Source: JAFMJV01 sp034436555
Lineage (GTDB): Bacteria > Chloroflexota > Limnocylindria > Limnocylindrales > CSP1-4
Assembly: GCA_034436555.1 (NCBI GenBank)
Contig: DAOTUU010000055.1
Coordinates: 87,279-151,278 of the forward strand
Reading direction: 5' to 3'
DNA: 64,000 nt
The position numbers and the translations under genes were made by a program. Positions 58,044-64,000 of the stretch are shown here, piece after piece; the first letter of the stretch is position 1; every line of letters begins with the position of its first letter. The notes under the pieces are model-generated. The model saw nothing but the letters and a program-made list of their open reading frames with translations. It was not told the DNA's origin and made no database searches.

Positions 58044-59180
58044 TCAGCTCGCCGACGCGGCGAAGGTGCCGATGTTCTTGGGGTTGGGCGTCTCCAGCTC
58101 CAGCGGCGGGCGCTCGATCGTGCGGCCGTTGGGCCGGTGGGCGTTCGACCAGTCGACGGCGGCCCGGTTGATCGCCTCCAGCCGGTCCCGCTTCGTGATG
58201 AGGGGCACGGAGCCCTCCGGCGCCAGGCCGTCCACGCCCGCGTCGAGCAGGTCCCAGCAGGCCTTGTACACGTCCTCCGCCGTGCCCTGGTAGAGCAGCG
58301 AGGGGTTGTTGAGGTTGCCGAACAGGCTGATCCGGTCGCCCGCGACGGCGCGCGCCTCCCGCGCGTCCACCTGCGATTCGAAGTGGAACACGTCCCAGCC
58401 CGCCTCCGCGAAGTAGTCCACCCGGTCGATCGTCTTGCCGCAGCAGTGGAACACGCTGGGTCCGCCCATCTCGGCGCTGATGCGCTGGTGCATCGAGAGC
58501 AGGAAGTCGCGGTACGTCTCCGCCCGGCACAGGTCGCCGGTGGTGTGGTCGCACCACATGACCGCGTCCGCGCCCGCCTCGAACTGGAGCCGCGCCGACT
58601 CCAGGCACCCGGGCAGGATGACGTCCAGGTAGCGCTTGATCTTGTCCGGATCGAGCATCACGTCGATGAGGAAGTTCTCGATGCCCACCAGGGCATAGCC
58701 CACCGACCACGGGCCGTAGACCTTGCCCACGATGCCCACGTCCGGGTACTCCCGGCGGAGCCTGCGGATGGCGCCCGTGACGGTCTTGATGGTGGGCTTC
58801 TCGGCGAAATCCGGGGGCATCACGATCTGGTCCGGCTCGTCCACGACGGGGTGATGCGTGGAGGGCCAGTTGTCCTTCTCCGCCCACTCGCTCGCGGCGC
58901 CCATGGCGTCCGCCTCCAGCTGCGAGTGGAACACCGGCATGATCGTGTCCATGCCGAACTCGGTGTGGGCGGTGGCGGCGAGTCGGGCCATCATGTCCGG
59001 ATTCAGGTGGGCCTCCGGGAACGGCGCGTCCACGAGGTCCATCATCTCGACGGTCACCACGGAGCTGAGGGTGCACGCGGGCACCTTGTCCACCCGTCCT
59101 CGGAACATCGCCGACAGGAACCGCCGGCGGGGCGTCATCCATTCGCCCGTCAGGCGCTGTGCGGTGATCTCCTGGGACAT
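58044..59180 (-). CDS. uroporphyrinogen decarboxylase-family methyltransferase (MtaA/MtvB-like)
   Basis: A 378-residue UroD-fold protein. It begins after an AGGAGAGG site at ATG 59180 with TPRRRFLSAMFRGRVDKVPACT, has GKVYGPWSVGYALVGIENFLIDVM, DAVMWCDHTTGDLC and the zinc-type VFHCCGKTIDRVDYF, where His and Cys are typical metal ligands of methyltransferases rather than true decarboxylases. Next to a corrinoid protein it should transfer a methyl group from a substrate (for example a methoxylated aromatic, methylated amine or thiol) to cobalt. The substrate is unknown. It is the first gene of the operon. Confidence 0.86.
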   Translation of the reverse strand: MSQEITAQRLTGEWMTPRRRFLSAMFRGRVDKVPACTLSSVVTVEMMDLVDAPFPEAHLNPDMMARLAATAHTEFGMDTIMPVFHSQLEADAMGAASEWAEKDNWPSTHHPVVDEPDQIVMPPDFAEKPTIKTVTGAIRRLRREYPDVGIVGKVYGPWSVGYALVGIENFLIDVMLDPDKIKRYLDVILPGCLESARLQFEAGADAVMWCDHTTGDLCRAETYRDFLLSMHQRISAEMGGPSVFHCCGKTIDRVDYFAEAGWDVFHFESQVDAREARAVAGDRISLFGNLNNPSLLYQGTAEDVYKACWDLLDAGVDGLAPEGSVPLITKRDRLEAINRAAVDWSNAHRPNGRTIERPPLELETPNPKNIGTFAASAS

Positions 59181-59222
59181 GGCAGCCTCTCCTCCTCTCA
59201 CGGTGAGGCCGCAACTGTAGCC

Positions 59223-59233
59223 GTTCCCGGAAC
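59223..59233. promoter_or_regulatory. palindrome upstream of the UroD-family gene
   Basis: GTTCCCGGAAC is an inverted repeat around one base, 43 bp before the start. It contains GGAAC half sites like the LacI-type operators elsewhere but in the opposite orientation. Weak evidence for an operator. Confidence 0.3.
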
Positions 59234-59322
59234 CGATTGCAGCCCCGGACCCTCGGGCAGCCCGGGGGACGCCGGCGCAGTCCCGACCTCCCGCACCGCC
59301 CGTGGCCGTGCGTGACCGCCCG

Positions 59323-60555
59323 TCAGCTGGCCGGGTCCGCCAGCACGATCCGATGGATGTCACCCGTGAGCGACACCGCGTAGACGCGCCCGGCGGCGTC
59401 CTCGCCGAACGAGGCGATGTTGATGCCGCTCGACTGGGCGTGCAGCAGCGTCCCATCCTGGGCGAGCACGCCGATCCGGTCGCTGCAGAAGTCGGCGAAC
59501 AGGTACCGGCCGAACCAGTCCGGGGGCGCCGACGCCCGGACGACCACGCCGCCGACCACGGTGCAGCCTCCATCCATGGGTCCGCTGCCGTCATGACGGT
59601 ACGTGAACACGGGTGCGCTGAACCCGTTGGCCGCGTGCGGGCAGGCATCGTCGCCGGGGTAGGTGCGGTCTCCCTCGCACACGCTCCAGCCCAGGTTCGC
59701 ACCCTTTCCCGCATTCACGCCGCCGGTCGCAGGCAGGTGGTCGACCTCCTCGTATGCACCCTGGCCGACGTCGCCGATCCAGAGGTCGCCGGTCGCGCCG
59801 TCGAAGCTGAAGCGCCAGGGATTGCGCACGCCGCTCAGCCACACGAGCGCCCGGTCGGGCTGCCCGGCGAACGGGTTGCTCGGGGGCACCCGGTAGCGCT
59901 TCGGTCCCCGGCCGTCGGGATCCCTGGGGTCCAGGCGCAGCAGCTTGCCCAGCGGGCTGTCGAGATCCTGACCGTTGCCCTCCGGGTCTCCGCCGGAGCC
60001 ACCGTCCCCCAGGCCCACGTAGAGCAGGCCGTCCGGGCCGAACGCGAGGTGGCCGCCGTTGTGGTTTTCGAACGGCTGGTCCACGACGAGCACGCGGCGA
60101 CCGGAGGCGGCATCCGCGCGCAGGGCGGACCGGCGCCGGTATTCCGCCACGACCGTGTCCCCGCGCCGCGCGCCACCGCCGCGCCGCGTGTAGTTGACGT
60201 AGAAGCGGCCGCTCGTCGCGTAGTCGGGCGCGAACGCGAGCCCCAGCAGCCCCTGCTCGCTGCCGCCCGAGGGTGGCGCGAGGACCACCGAGCGGAGGTC
60301 CAGGAAGACGCCCTTCTTGCGCCACGCGCCGGACCTGAACACGGCGACGCGGATCTGACCGGTCTGCTCCACGATGAACAGGCGACGTGCCGTCGACCCG
60401 TCATGGGTCACGAGGACCGGCTGGTCGTAGCCTCGCAGGACCCGCTTGAAGGTGATCGGGGGGTCGTCGCCGGCATGGACCGGAAGCGTCGCGGCGGCGA
60501 GCATGCCGAGCGCGAGCAGCGCCGACCCGGCCCGGACCAGGTGTCGTGATGTCAT
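59323..60555 (-). CDS. secreted glucose/sorbosone dehydrogenase-family beta-propeller protein
   Basis: A 410-residue exported propeller. A signal peptide (LALGMLAAATLPVHAG) precedes the GSDH-type fold: LFIVEQTGQIRVAV, EQGLLGLAFAPDYATSGRFYVNYT, DQPFENHNGGHLAFGPDGLLYVGLGDGGSGGDP, LVWLSGVRNPWRFSFD and GDLWIGDVGQGAYEEVD. Family members with PQQ oxidise aldose sugars; many, like this, are uncharacterised. It follows its tandem homologue after 5 bp, clearly by duplication. Confidence 0.87.
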   Translation of the reverse strand: MTSRHLVRAGSALLALGMLAAATLPVHAGDDPPITFKRVLRGYDQPVLVTHDGSTARRLFIVEQTGQIRVAVFRSGAWRKKGVFLDLRSVVLAPPSGGSEQGLLGLAFAPDYATSGRFYVNYTRRGGGARRGDTVVAEYRRRSALRADAASGRRVLVVDQPFENHNGGHLAFGPDGLLYVGLGDGGSGGDPEGNGQDLDSPLGKLLRLDPRDPDGRGPKRYRVPPSNPFAGQPDRALVWLSGVRNPWRFSFDGATGDLWIGDVGQGAYEEVDHLPATGGVNAGKGANLGWSVCEGDRTYPGDDACPHAANGFSAPVFTYRHDGSGPMDGGCTVVGGVVVRASAPPDWFGRYLFADFCSDRIGVLAQDGTLLHAQSSGINIASFGEDAAGRVYAVSLTGDIHRIVLADPAS

Positions 60556-60560
60556 GCCAG

Positions 60561-61790
60561 TCAGCTCCCGTTCACGCGATAGATGGCGCCGGCGAGGTCG
60601 GCGATGTAGATGCGGCCGTCCTGGCCCTCCCCGAAGGAGCTGATGTACAGCGACGTGTCCAGCGGGGCGCCCGGCCTGCCGGAGGCGAGGTCGGCCGGGA
60701 TGTCCCAGATGCGTCCGGAACAGGTGTCACCGAACAGGTACCGACCCTCCAGGTCCGCACCGGGTCGGCGCGACACGTAGCCGCCCACGATCGAGCAGTT
60801 GTCCGCGCCGCGCACCGCGTGCTTGACCTCCACGACGGGCAGCGTCCGGCAGCCGCTGGTGCAGAGGGCTCCGGACGGGTACAGATGCCTTCCCTCGACG
60901 CGATCCCATCCGAAGTTCCGCCCCTTGCCGTTGCCGGCGCGGTCGATCTCCTCGTAGCGGTCCTGGCCGACGTCACCCAGCCACAGGTCGCCCGTCTCCC
61001 GATCGAAGCTGTCGCGCCACGGGTTGCGCAGTCCGTACGCCCATATCTCGTCGCGGCCGGGCTTGCCCACGAACGGGTTGTCCGGCGGGACGCGGTAGCG
61101 CCGGCGTCCGGCGCCGTCAGGATCCAGCGGATCGATGCGCAGGATCTTGCCCAGTCGCGAGCCCAGATCCTGGCCATTGCCCTGGGGGTCCCCGCCGGAG
61201 CCGCCGTCGCCCAGCGCGATGTACAGGTTCTCGCCCCAGAAGCCGATCCAGCCGCCGTTGTGATTGTCGTAGGGCTGCTTGACGGTGAGCACGGTGCGCC
61301 TGCTCGCGGGATCGGCCCTGCGGGCCGATGCGCGCCGGAACTCCGCGATCACCGTGTCGCCCCGGAGGTCCGTGTAGTCGACGTAGAAGCGCCCGTTCGT
61401 CGCGTAGTCGGGATGGAAGGCCAGACCCAGCAGGCCCTGCTCCGAATGACCCCGGGACACGAGGTCGCGGATGTCCAGGAAGGTCCCGCCGTGCACCCAC
61501 CCGCCGTCCTTCGGCTTGAGGATCCTGATGCGGCCGGTGCGCTCCACCACGAACAGCCGCTCATCGAAGGCGTGGGTCACGAACAGCGGATCGGAGAACC
61601 CGCCCGCGACCAGGGTCACGCCCGAGACCGCGGAAGGCGCGGCGCCCGTCTCGACCCGGGACGTCGGTGCCGGGCCGACGGCTGTCGCCGGGGCCGCCGC
61701 GAGGGCCAGGACGGTGCCCAGCGCTGCGGCGATGCACAAGCGTGTCCGGACGCGTGCGCCGAGCGGCCGGTGAGGGTGGGGTGGGATCAA
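60561..61790 (-). CDS. secreted glucose/sorbosone dehydrogenase-family beta-propeller protein (tandem paralogue)
   Basis: A 409-residue exported propeller closely related to the next gene. TTG 61790 is chosen because AGGAGG lies at ideal spacing and gives a signal peptide (LCIAAALGTVLALAAAPATA). Matching blocks: LFVVERTGRIRILK, EQGLLGLAFHPDYATNGRFYVDYT, KQPYDNHNGGWIGF, GLRNPWRDSFDRETGDLWLGDVGQ, plus a Cys pair in GALCTSGC. Probably PQQ- or calcium-binding and acting outside the cell; substrate unknown. Confidence 0.86.
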   Translation of the reverse strand: MIPPHPHRPLGARVRTRLCIAAALGTVLALAAAPATAVGPAPTSRVETGAAPSAVSGVTLVAGGFSDPLFVTHAFDERLFVVERTGRIRILKPKDGGWVHGGTFLDIRDLVSRGHSEQGLLGLAFHPDYATNGRFYVDYTDLRGDTVIAEFRRASARRADPASRRTVLTVKQPYDNHNGGWIGFWGENLYIALGDGGSGGDPQGNGQDLGSRLGKILRIDPLDPDGAGRRRYRVPPDNPFVGKPGRDEIWAYGLRNPWRDSFDRETGDLWLGDVGQDRYEEIDRAGNGKGRNFGWDRVEGRHLYPSGALCTSGCRTLPVVEVKHAVRGADNCSIVGGYVSRRPGADLEGRYLFGDTCSGRIWDIPADLASGRPGAPLDTSLYISSFGEGQDGRIYIADLAGAIYRVNGS

Positions 61791-61960
61791 CGCGAGCCTC
61801 CTGGTGCGGGTCCGGGCGAGGGTACCGTCCGCGGACGGGTCGTGCACCGGGACGCGAGTCGGCCGGGGAGGGGACCGTCGGCAGGTCGCGCGACGGCTCG
61901 CCCACCCCGACGGGCGGCCCGCGAGCGGGGCCGCCGACACCCGAGGGTGGTGCGTCTGCC

Positions 61961-62716
61961 TCAGAACGGCGGCCAGGGGATGACCCGGCGCCGGGGGTCT
62001 GGCGTCGGGAACCTCCCCGAATCGAGGAGCGCATCGGCGCGCCGGCGCGTGGCGTCCACCTCCGGCCGCGCCAGCAGGTCCGCCAGCCGGTCGCCGAGCG
62101 ATCCGTCGAGCGCCGCGCGCAGCCTCGCGACATCGGCCAGCTCGCCGGTCGCGAGCGGCTCGCCATGCCAGCCCCACAGGACAGTGCGCAGCTTGGAGGC
62201 GGTCGCGAAGCAGATGCCGTGGTCGCAGCCATGGACCGAGCCGTCGGCGACGGGCAGGAGGTGGCCGCCCTTGCGATCCGCGTTGTTGATGAGCGCGTCG
62301 AGGATCGCCACGCGACGCAGTCGGTCGTCGCGGGTGAGGATCAGGCGCAGCACGTCCTGCGTCTCATCGACCTCGACCCACAGCTGGACGGATCCCTCGC
62401 CCAGCGGACCATCCCGGAGCACCGTGGGCGGCACGACGTCGCCACCGAGCTCCCGCGACACCTCCCACGCCGCGACCTCCCTGAGCGCGAGCGTGCCGTG
62501 GGGGAAGTCGTCGAGGGGCCGCTCGCCGCGGATGGGCTTGTACACGGCATGGAGGCCCGCAGCCTCGTCGGCGGGCGCCCCCGGCGGCGCCAGGTCGCAG
62601 TAGAACGTTCCGTTCGACGCCTCCACGAGTCGTCCGACGATGTCCAGCCTTCCCTGCTGGAGCGCCTCCAGGGTTGCCGCAGTGTCTCGGTCAGGCACCG
62701 ACCCCCAGCGCACCAC
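61961..62716 (-). CDS. SCO1664-family protein (kinase-like fold)
   Basis: A 251-residue cytoplasmic protein of the actinobacterial-type SCO1664 family, distantly like phosphatidylinositol-3/4-kinases. Landmarks: LVEASNGTFYCDL, HAVYKPIRGERPLDDFPHGTLALREVAAWEVS (Lys that would bind ATP), ILDALINNADRKGGHLLP (Asp/Asn catalytic-loop-like) and GCDHGICF. Start at GTG 62716 (or GTG 62713). It sits next to DUF3090, the usual partner in other genomes. Function not established. Confidence 0.85.
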   Translation of the reverse strand: MVRWGSVPDRDTAATLEALQQGRLDIVGRLVEASNGTFYCDLAPPGAPADEAAGLHAVYKPIRGERPLDDFPHGTLALREVAAWEVSRELGGDVVPPTVLRDGPLGEGSVQLWVEVDETQDVLRLILTRDDRLRRVAILDALINNADRKGGHLLPVADGSVHGCDHGICFATASKLRTVLWGWHGEPLATGELADVARLRAALDGSLGDRLADLLARPEVDATRRRADALLDSGRFPTPDPRRRVIPWPPF

Positions 62717-62739
62717 GGTCGGACCCCTGGCTGTCCGGG

Positions 62740-63387
62740 TCAGTTCAGGTAGCCGTTCTGGCGGACGCAGACATGGCCCTCGGGGTTGAGCGGCTGCCCG
62801 CAGAACGGGCAGGCGGGCCGGCCGGCCTCCACCACGCGCTTGGCGCGGCGCGCGAACCCGAGCGCCATCGCGGGGGTCAGGCGGACGCGCAGGATGTCGG
62901 GGCCGACCGGGGCATCGTCGGGGATGTCGTCCTCGTCCTCATCGTCATCGTCCGTCGCGGCCTCCAGCTTCGGGCCCGCCGGGCCGCGCGGATCGCCCGG
63001 GTCCGGGCCGTCGTCGTCGTCCCCGTCGTCGTCCTCGTCCTCGTCCGGCTGCGACCGGGCCTCGACCAGCAGCTCCGCCTCGTCGCTGTCCCAGGAGATG
63101 GTCAGCGTGCCCACGCGGAACTCGGCGCGCAGCGGCTCATCGAGCGGGCGGTCATCGTCGCCATCGGGGACCACGTCCCTGGCGCCGGCGACGCCACGAC
63201 GCTCCAGCTCGGCGAGGATCGCGGAGACGCGGTCCGCCAGCACGGCGACCTGGACCTTCTCGAGCGCCACGGACGCGATCCTGCCGACCTGGATCGCCTG
63301 GAGGAAGAACGTCCGGTTGCCGGGACGTCCGACCGTGCCGGTCACGAACCGGTCGGGGTCATCGAACAGGAAGAATCGACGGGGCAT
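62740..63387 (-). CDS. DUF3090-family protein
   Basis: A 215-residue protein: N-terminal FLFDDPDRFVTGTVGRPGNRTFFLQA, a helical middle, a long acidic insertion (Asp/Glu-rich runs around residues 115-155) and a C-terminal zinc-ribbon-like CPFCGQPLNPEGHVC. TAGAGT ends 7 nt before ATG 63387 (leaderless type). It pairs with the SCO1664-family gene 23 bp downstream; the pair is conserved in Actinobacteria and some other high-GC lineages, with unknown role. Confidence 0.87.
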   Translation of the reverse strand: MPRRFFLFDDPDRFVTGTVGRPGNRTFFLQAIQVGRIASVALEKVQVAVLADRVSAILAELERRGVAGARDVVPDGDDDRPLDEPLRAEFRVGTLTISWDSDEAELLVEARSQPDEDEDDDGDDDDGPDPGDPRGPAGPKLEAATDDDDEDEDDIPDDAPVGPDILRVRLTPAMALGFARRAKRVVEAGRPACPFCGQPLNPEGHVCVRQNGYLN

Positions 63388-63512
63388 GCTCCCGACTCTA
63401 GCCGGTTCGTCCAGCGGACGCCGCCCTGACCGGTCCGTGCGGACGGTTCCCGCCTGATCCGCCTGGCGCGCCGCCGGAGGGACGAGGGGTCGCGCGCGCG
63501 CGCCCAGAGACC

Positions 63513-63518
63513 TACGAT
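63513..63518 (+). promoter_or_regulatory. TANNNT element of a probable leaderless promoter
   Basis: TACGAT ends exactly 6 nt before ATG 63525, the same hexamer and spacing as in the third vapBC operon. Confidence 0.45.
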
Positions 63519-63524
63519 GCGCCG

Positions 63525-64000
63525 ATGCGCGTCGTCCACTCCGCCCTCCACCACCGCCACGCGTACGACGTGGAGATCCAGAACGGCCGAGCGGTGCCCG
63601 CGCTCGAGATCCCGGCGCGCGCGGACGCGATCCGCGACGCGCTCGCGGCGAGCGGCCGGCACGCGCTGACCGGTCCGCGACCCTTCGGCACGGCGCCCCT
63701 GGAGGCCGTCCACGACGCGGCCATGCTGCGCTACCTCGAGGGCTGCTGGGAGGCATGGGCGGCGGAGGGCCGCACCCACCCGATCGTGCCCGAGACCGTG
63801 CTGCTCCACGGCTACCGTGGGGGCATGGGCGACGTGCGGGAGCCCGCGACGCCGCTCGGCCGGATCGGCTACTGGTGCTTCGACACCGAGTCTCCCGTCG
63901 TGGAGGGCACCTGGCCCGCCGCCCTCGAGGCGGCCGACATCGCGCTCACCGCCGCGCAGGCCGTGCTGGAGGGGGCTCCCGCGGCGTACGGGCTGTGCCG
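63525..64000 (+). CDS. histone deacetylase/acetylpolyamine amidohydrolase family protein (N-terminal part)
   Basis: The first 158 codons of a gene cut by the window end. MRVVHSALHHRHAYDVEIQNG then VPALEIPARADAIRDAL and LEAVHDAAMLRYL match the N-terminus of the bacterial arginase-fold deacetylase family, in which substrates include acetylated polyamines and lysines. The catalytic His-Asp zinc region lies beyond the window; the GYWCFDTESPV segment just before it is present. Leaderless-type start. Confidence 0.8.
   Translation, partial: MRVVHSALHHRHAYDVEIQNGRAVPALEIPARADAIRDALAASGRHALTGPRPFGTAPLEAVHDAAMLRYLEGCWEAWAAEGRTHPIVPETVLLHGYRGGMGDVREPATPLGRIGYWCFDTESPVVEGTWPAALEAADIALTAAQAVLEGAPAAYGLC

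Noticed and set aside
1..64000. tRNA, rRNA, riboswitch or replication origin
   Set aside because: I looked for GGTTCGAATCC-like T-arms, cobalamin- and SAM-riboswitch cores and DnaA-box clusters by eye and found none; a covariance-model search would be needed to exclude them.
1..64000. Insertion sequence or prophage
   Set aside because: No transposase, integrase or phage structural gene is recognisable in any frame.

Overview
The window reads as one contiguous piece of a very GC-rich (about 70% by eye) bacterial chromosome with dense, often overlapping genes. No rRNA, tRNA or other phylogenetic marker is present, so the taxon is inference. The gene content (many carbohydrate ABC transporters, LacI and IclR regulators, SCO1664-family and DUF3090 proteins side by side, a GPP34 protein, abundant TANNNT-type promoters a few bases from start codons) fits soil or freshwater Chloroflexota (for example Limnocylindria) or an actinobacterium. 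I see no phage or transposase genes.

Layout. 0-9 kb: a PLP desulfhydrase-like enzyme, then a probable operon of sugar-binding protein, two permeases, Gfo/Idh oxidoreductase, IclR regulator and cytochrome P450, with a convergent LacI gene. 9.06-9.46 kb: seven tandem copies of a palindrome-bearing ~62 bp unit. 9.5-10.2 kb: a VapBC-type toxin-antitoxin pair. 11-14 kb: a partner-switching signalling module (receiver-PP2C phosphatase, GPP34 protein, STAS antagonist, HATPase kinase). 14-25 kb: sugar or sugar-acid catabolism: SDR, a possible D-apionate-lactonase-like protein, M81 protein, complete Rbs-type ABC transporter, LacI and SMP-30 lactonase. 25-29 kb: an operon of two E1 subunits of a 2-oxo acid dehydrogenase, an enolase-superfamily dehydratase and a class III CoA-transferase. 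29-34 kb: small membrane and lipoprotein genes, an alpha/beta hydrolase, a PLP decarboxylase. 34-38.7 kb: metal uptake (Ftr1-type iron permease with cupredoxin; zur divergent from a Znu-type ABC transporter). 38.8-39.5 kb: a second VapBC with a frame-broken toxin.

39.8-44.1 kb and 56.5-59.2 kb together carry what looks like a full corrinoid-dependent methyl-transfer pathway: reductive activator, MTHFR-like protein, methyl-THF:corrinoid methyltransferase; then DUF1638 protein, corrinoid protein and UroD-family methyltransferase. The two halves are separated by a third VapBC and a 12 kb island (44.7-56.4 kb) of four paralogous secreted proteins with a Calx-beta domain; one has an in-frame TAG. 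Three transcription units of this family share an upstream GTGGGAC direct repeat with an 11 bp period, and two are also preceded by copies of the same GTCGACATGTCGAC palindrome seen at 9 kb, again with 62 bp spacing. 59.3-64 kb: two tandem glucose/sorbosone dehydrogenase-like propeller proteins, SCO1664-family protein, DUF3090 protein and the start of a histone-deacetylase-family hydrolase.

Regulatory themes seen directly: similar LacI-type operators (GGNAACGTTNCC-like) before several catabolic genes, and TANNNT hexamers 6-7 nt before several start codons, which suggests leaderless transcripts. The candidate novelties are the Calx-beta island with its shared upstream elements and the dispersed palindrome family. 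All functions are inferred from sequence alone.
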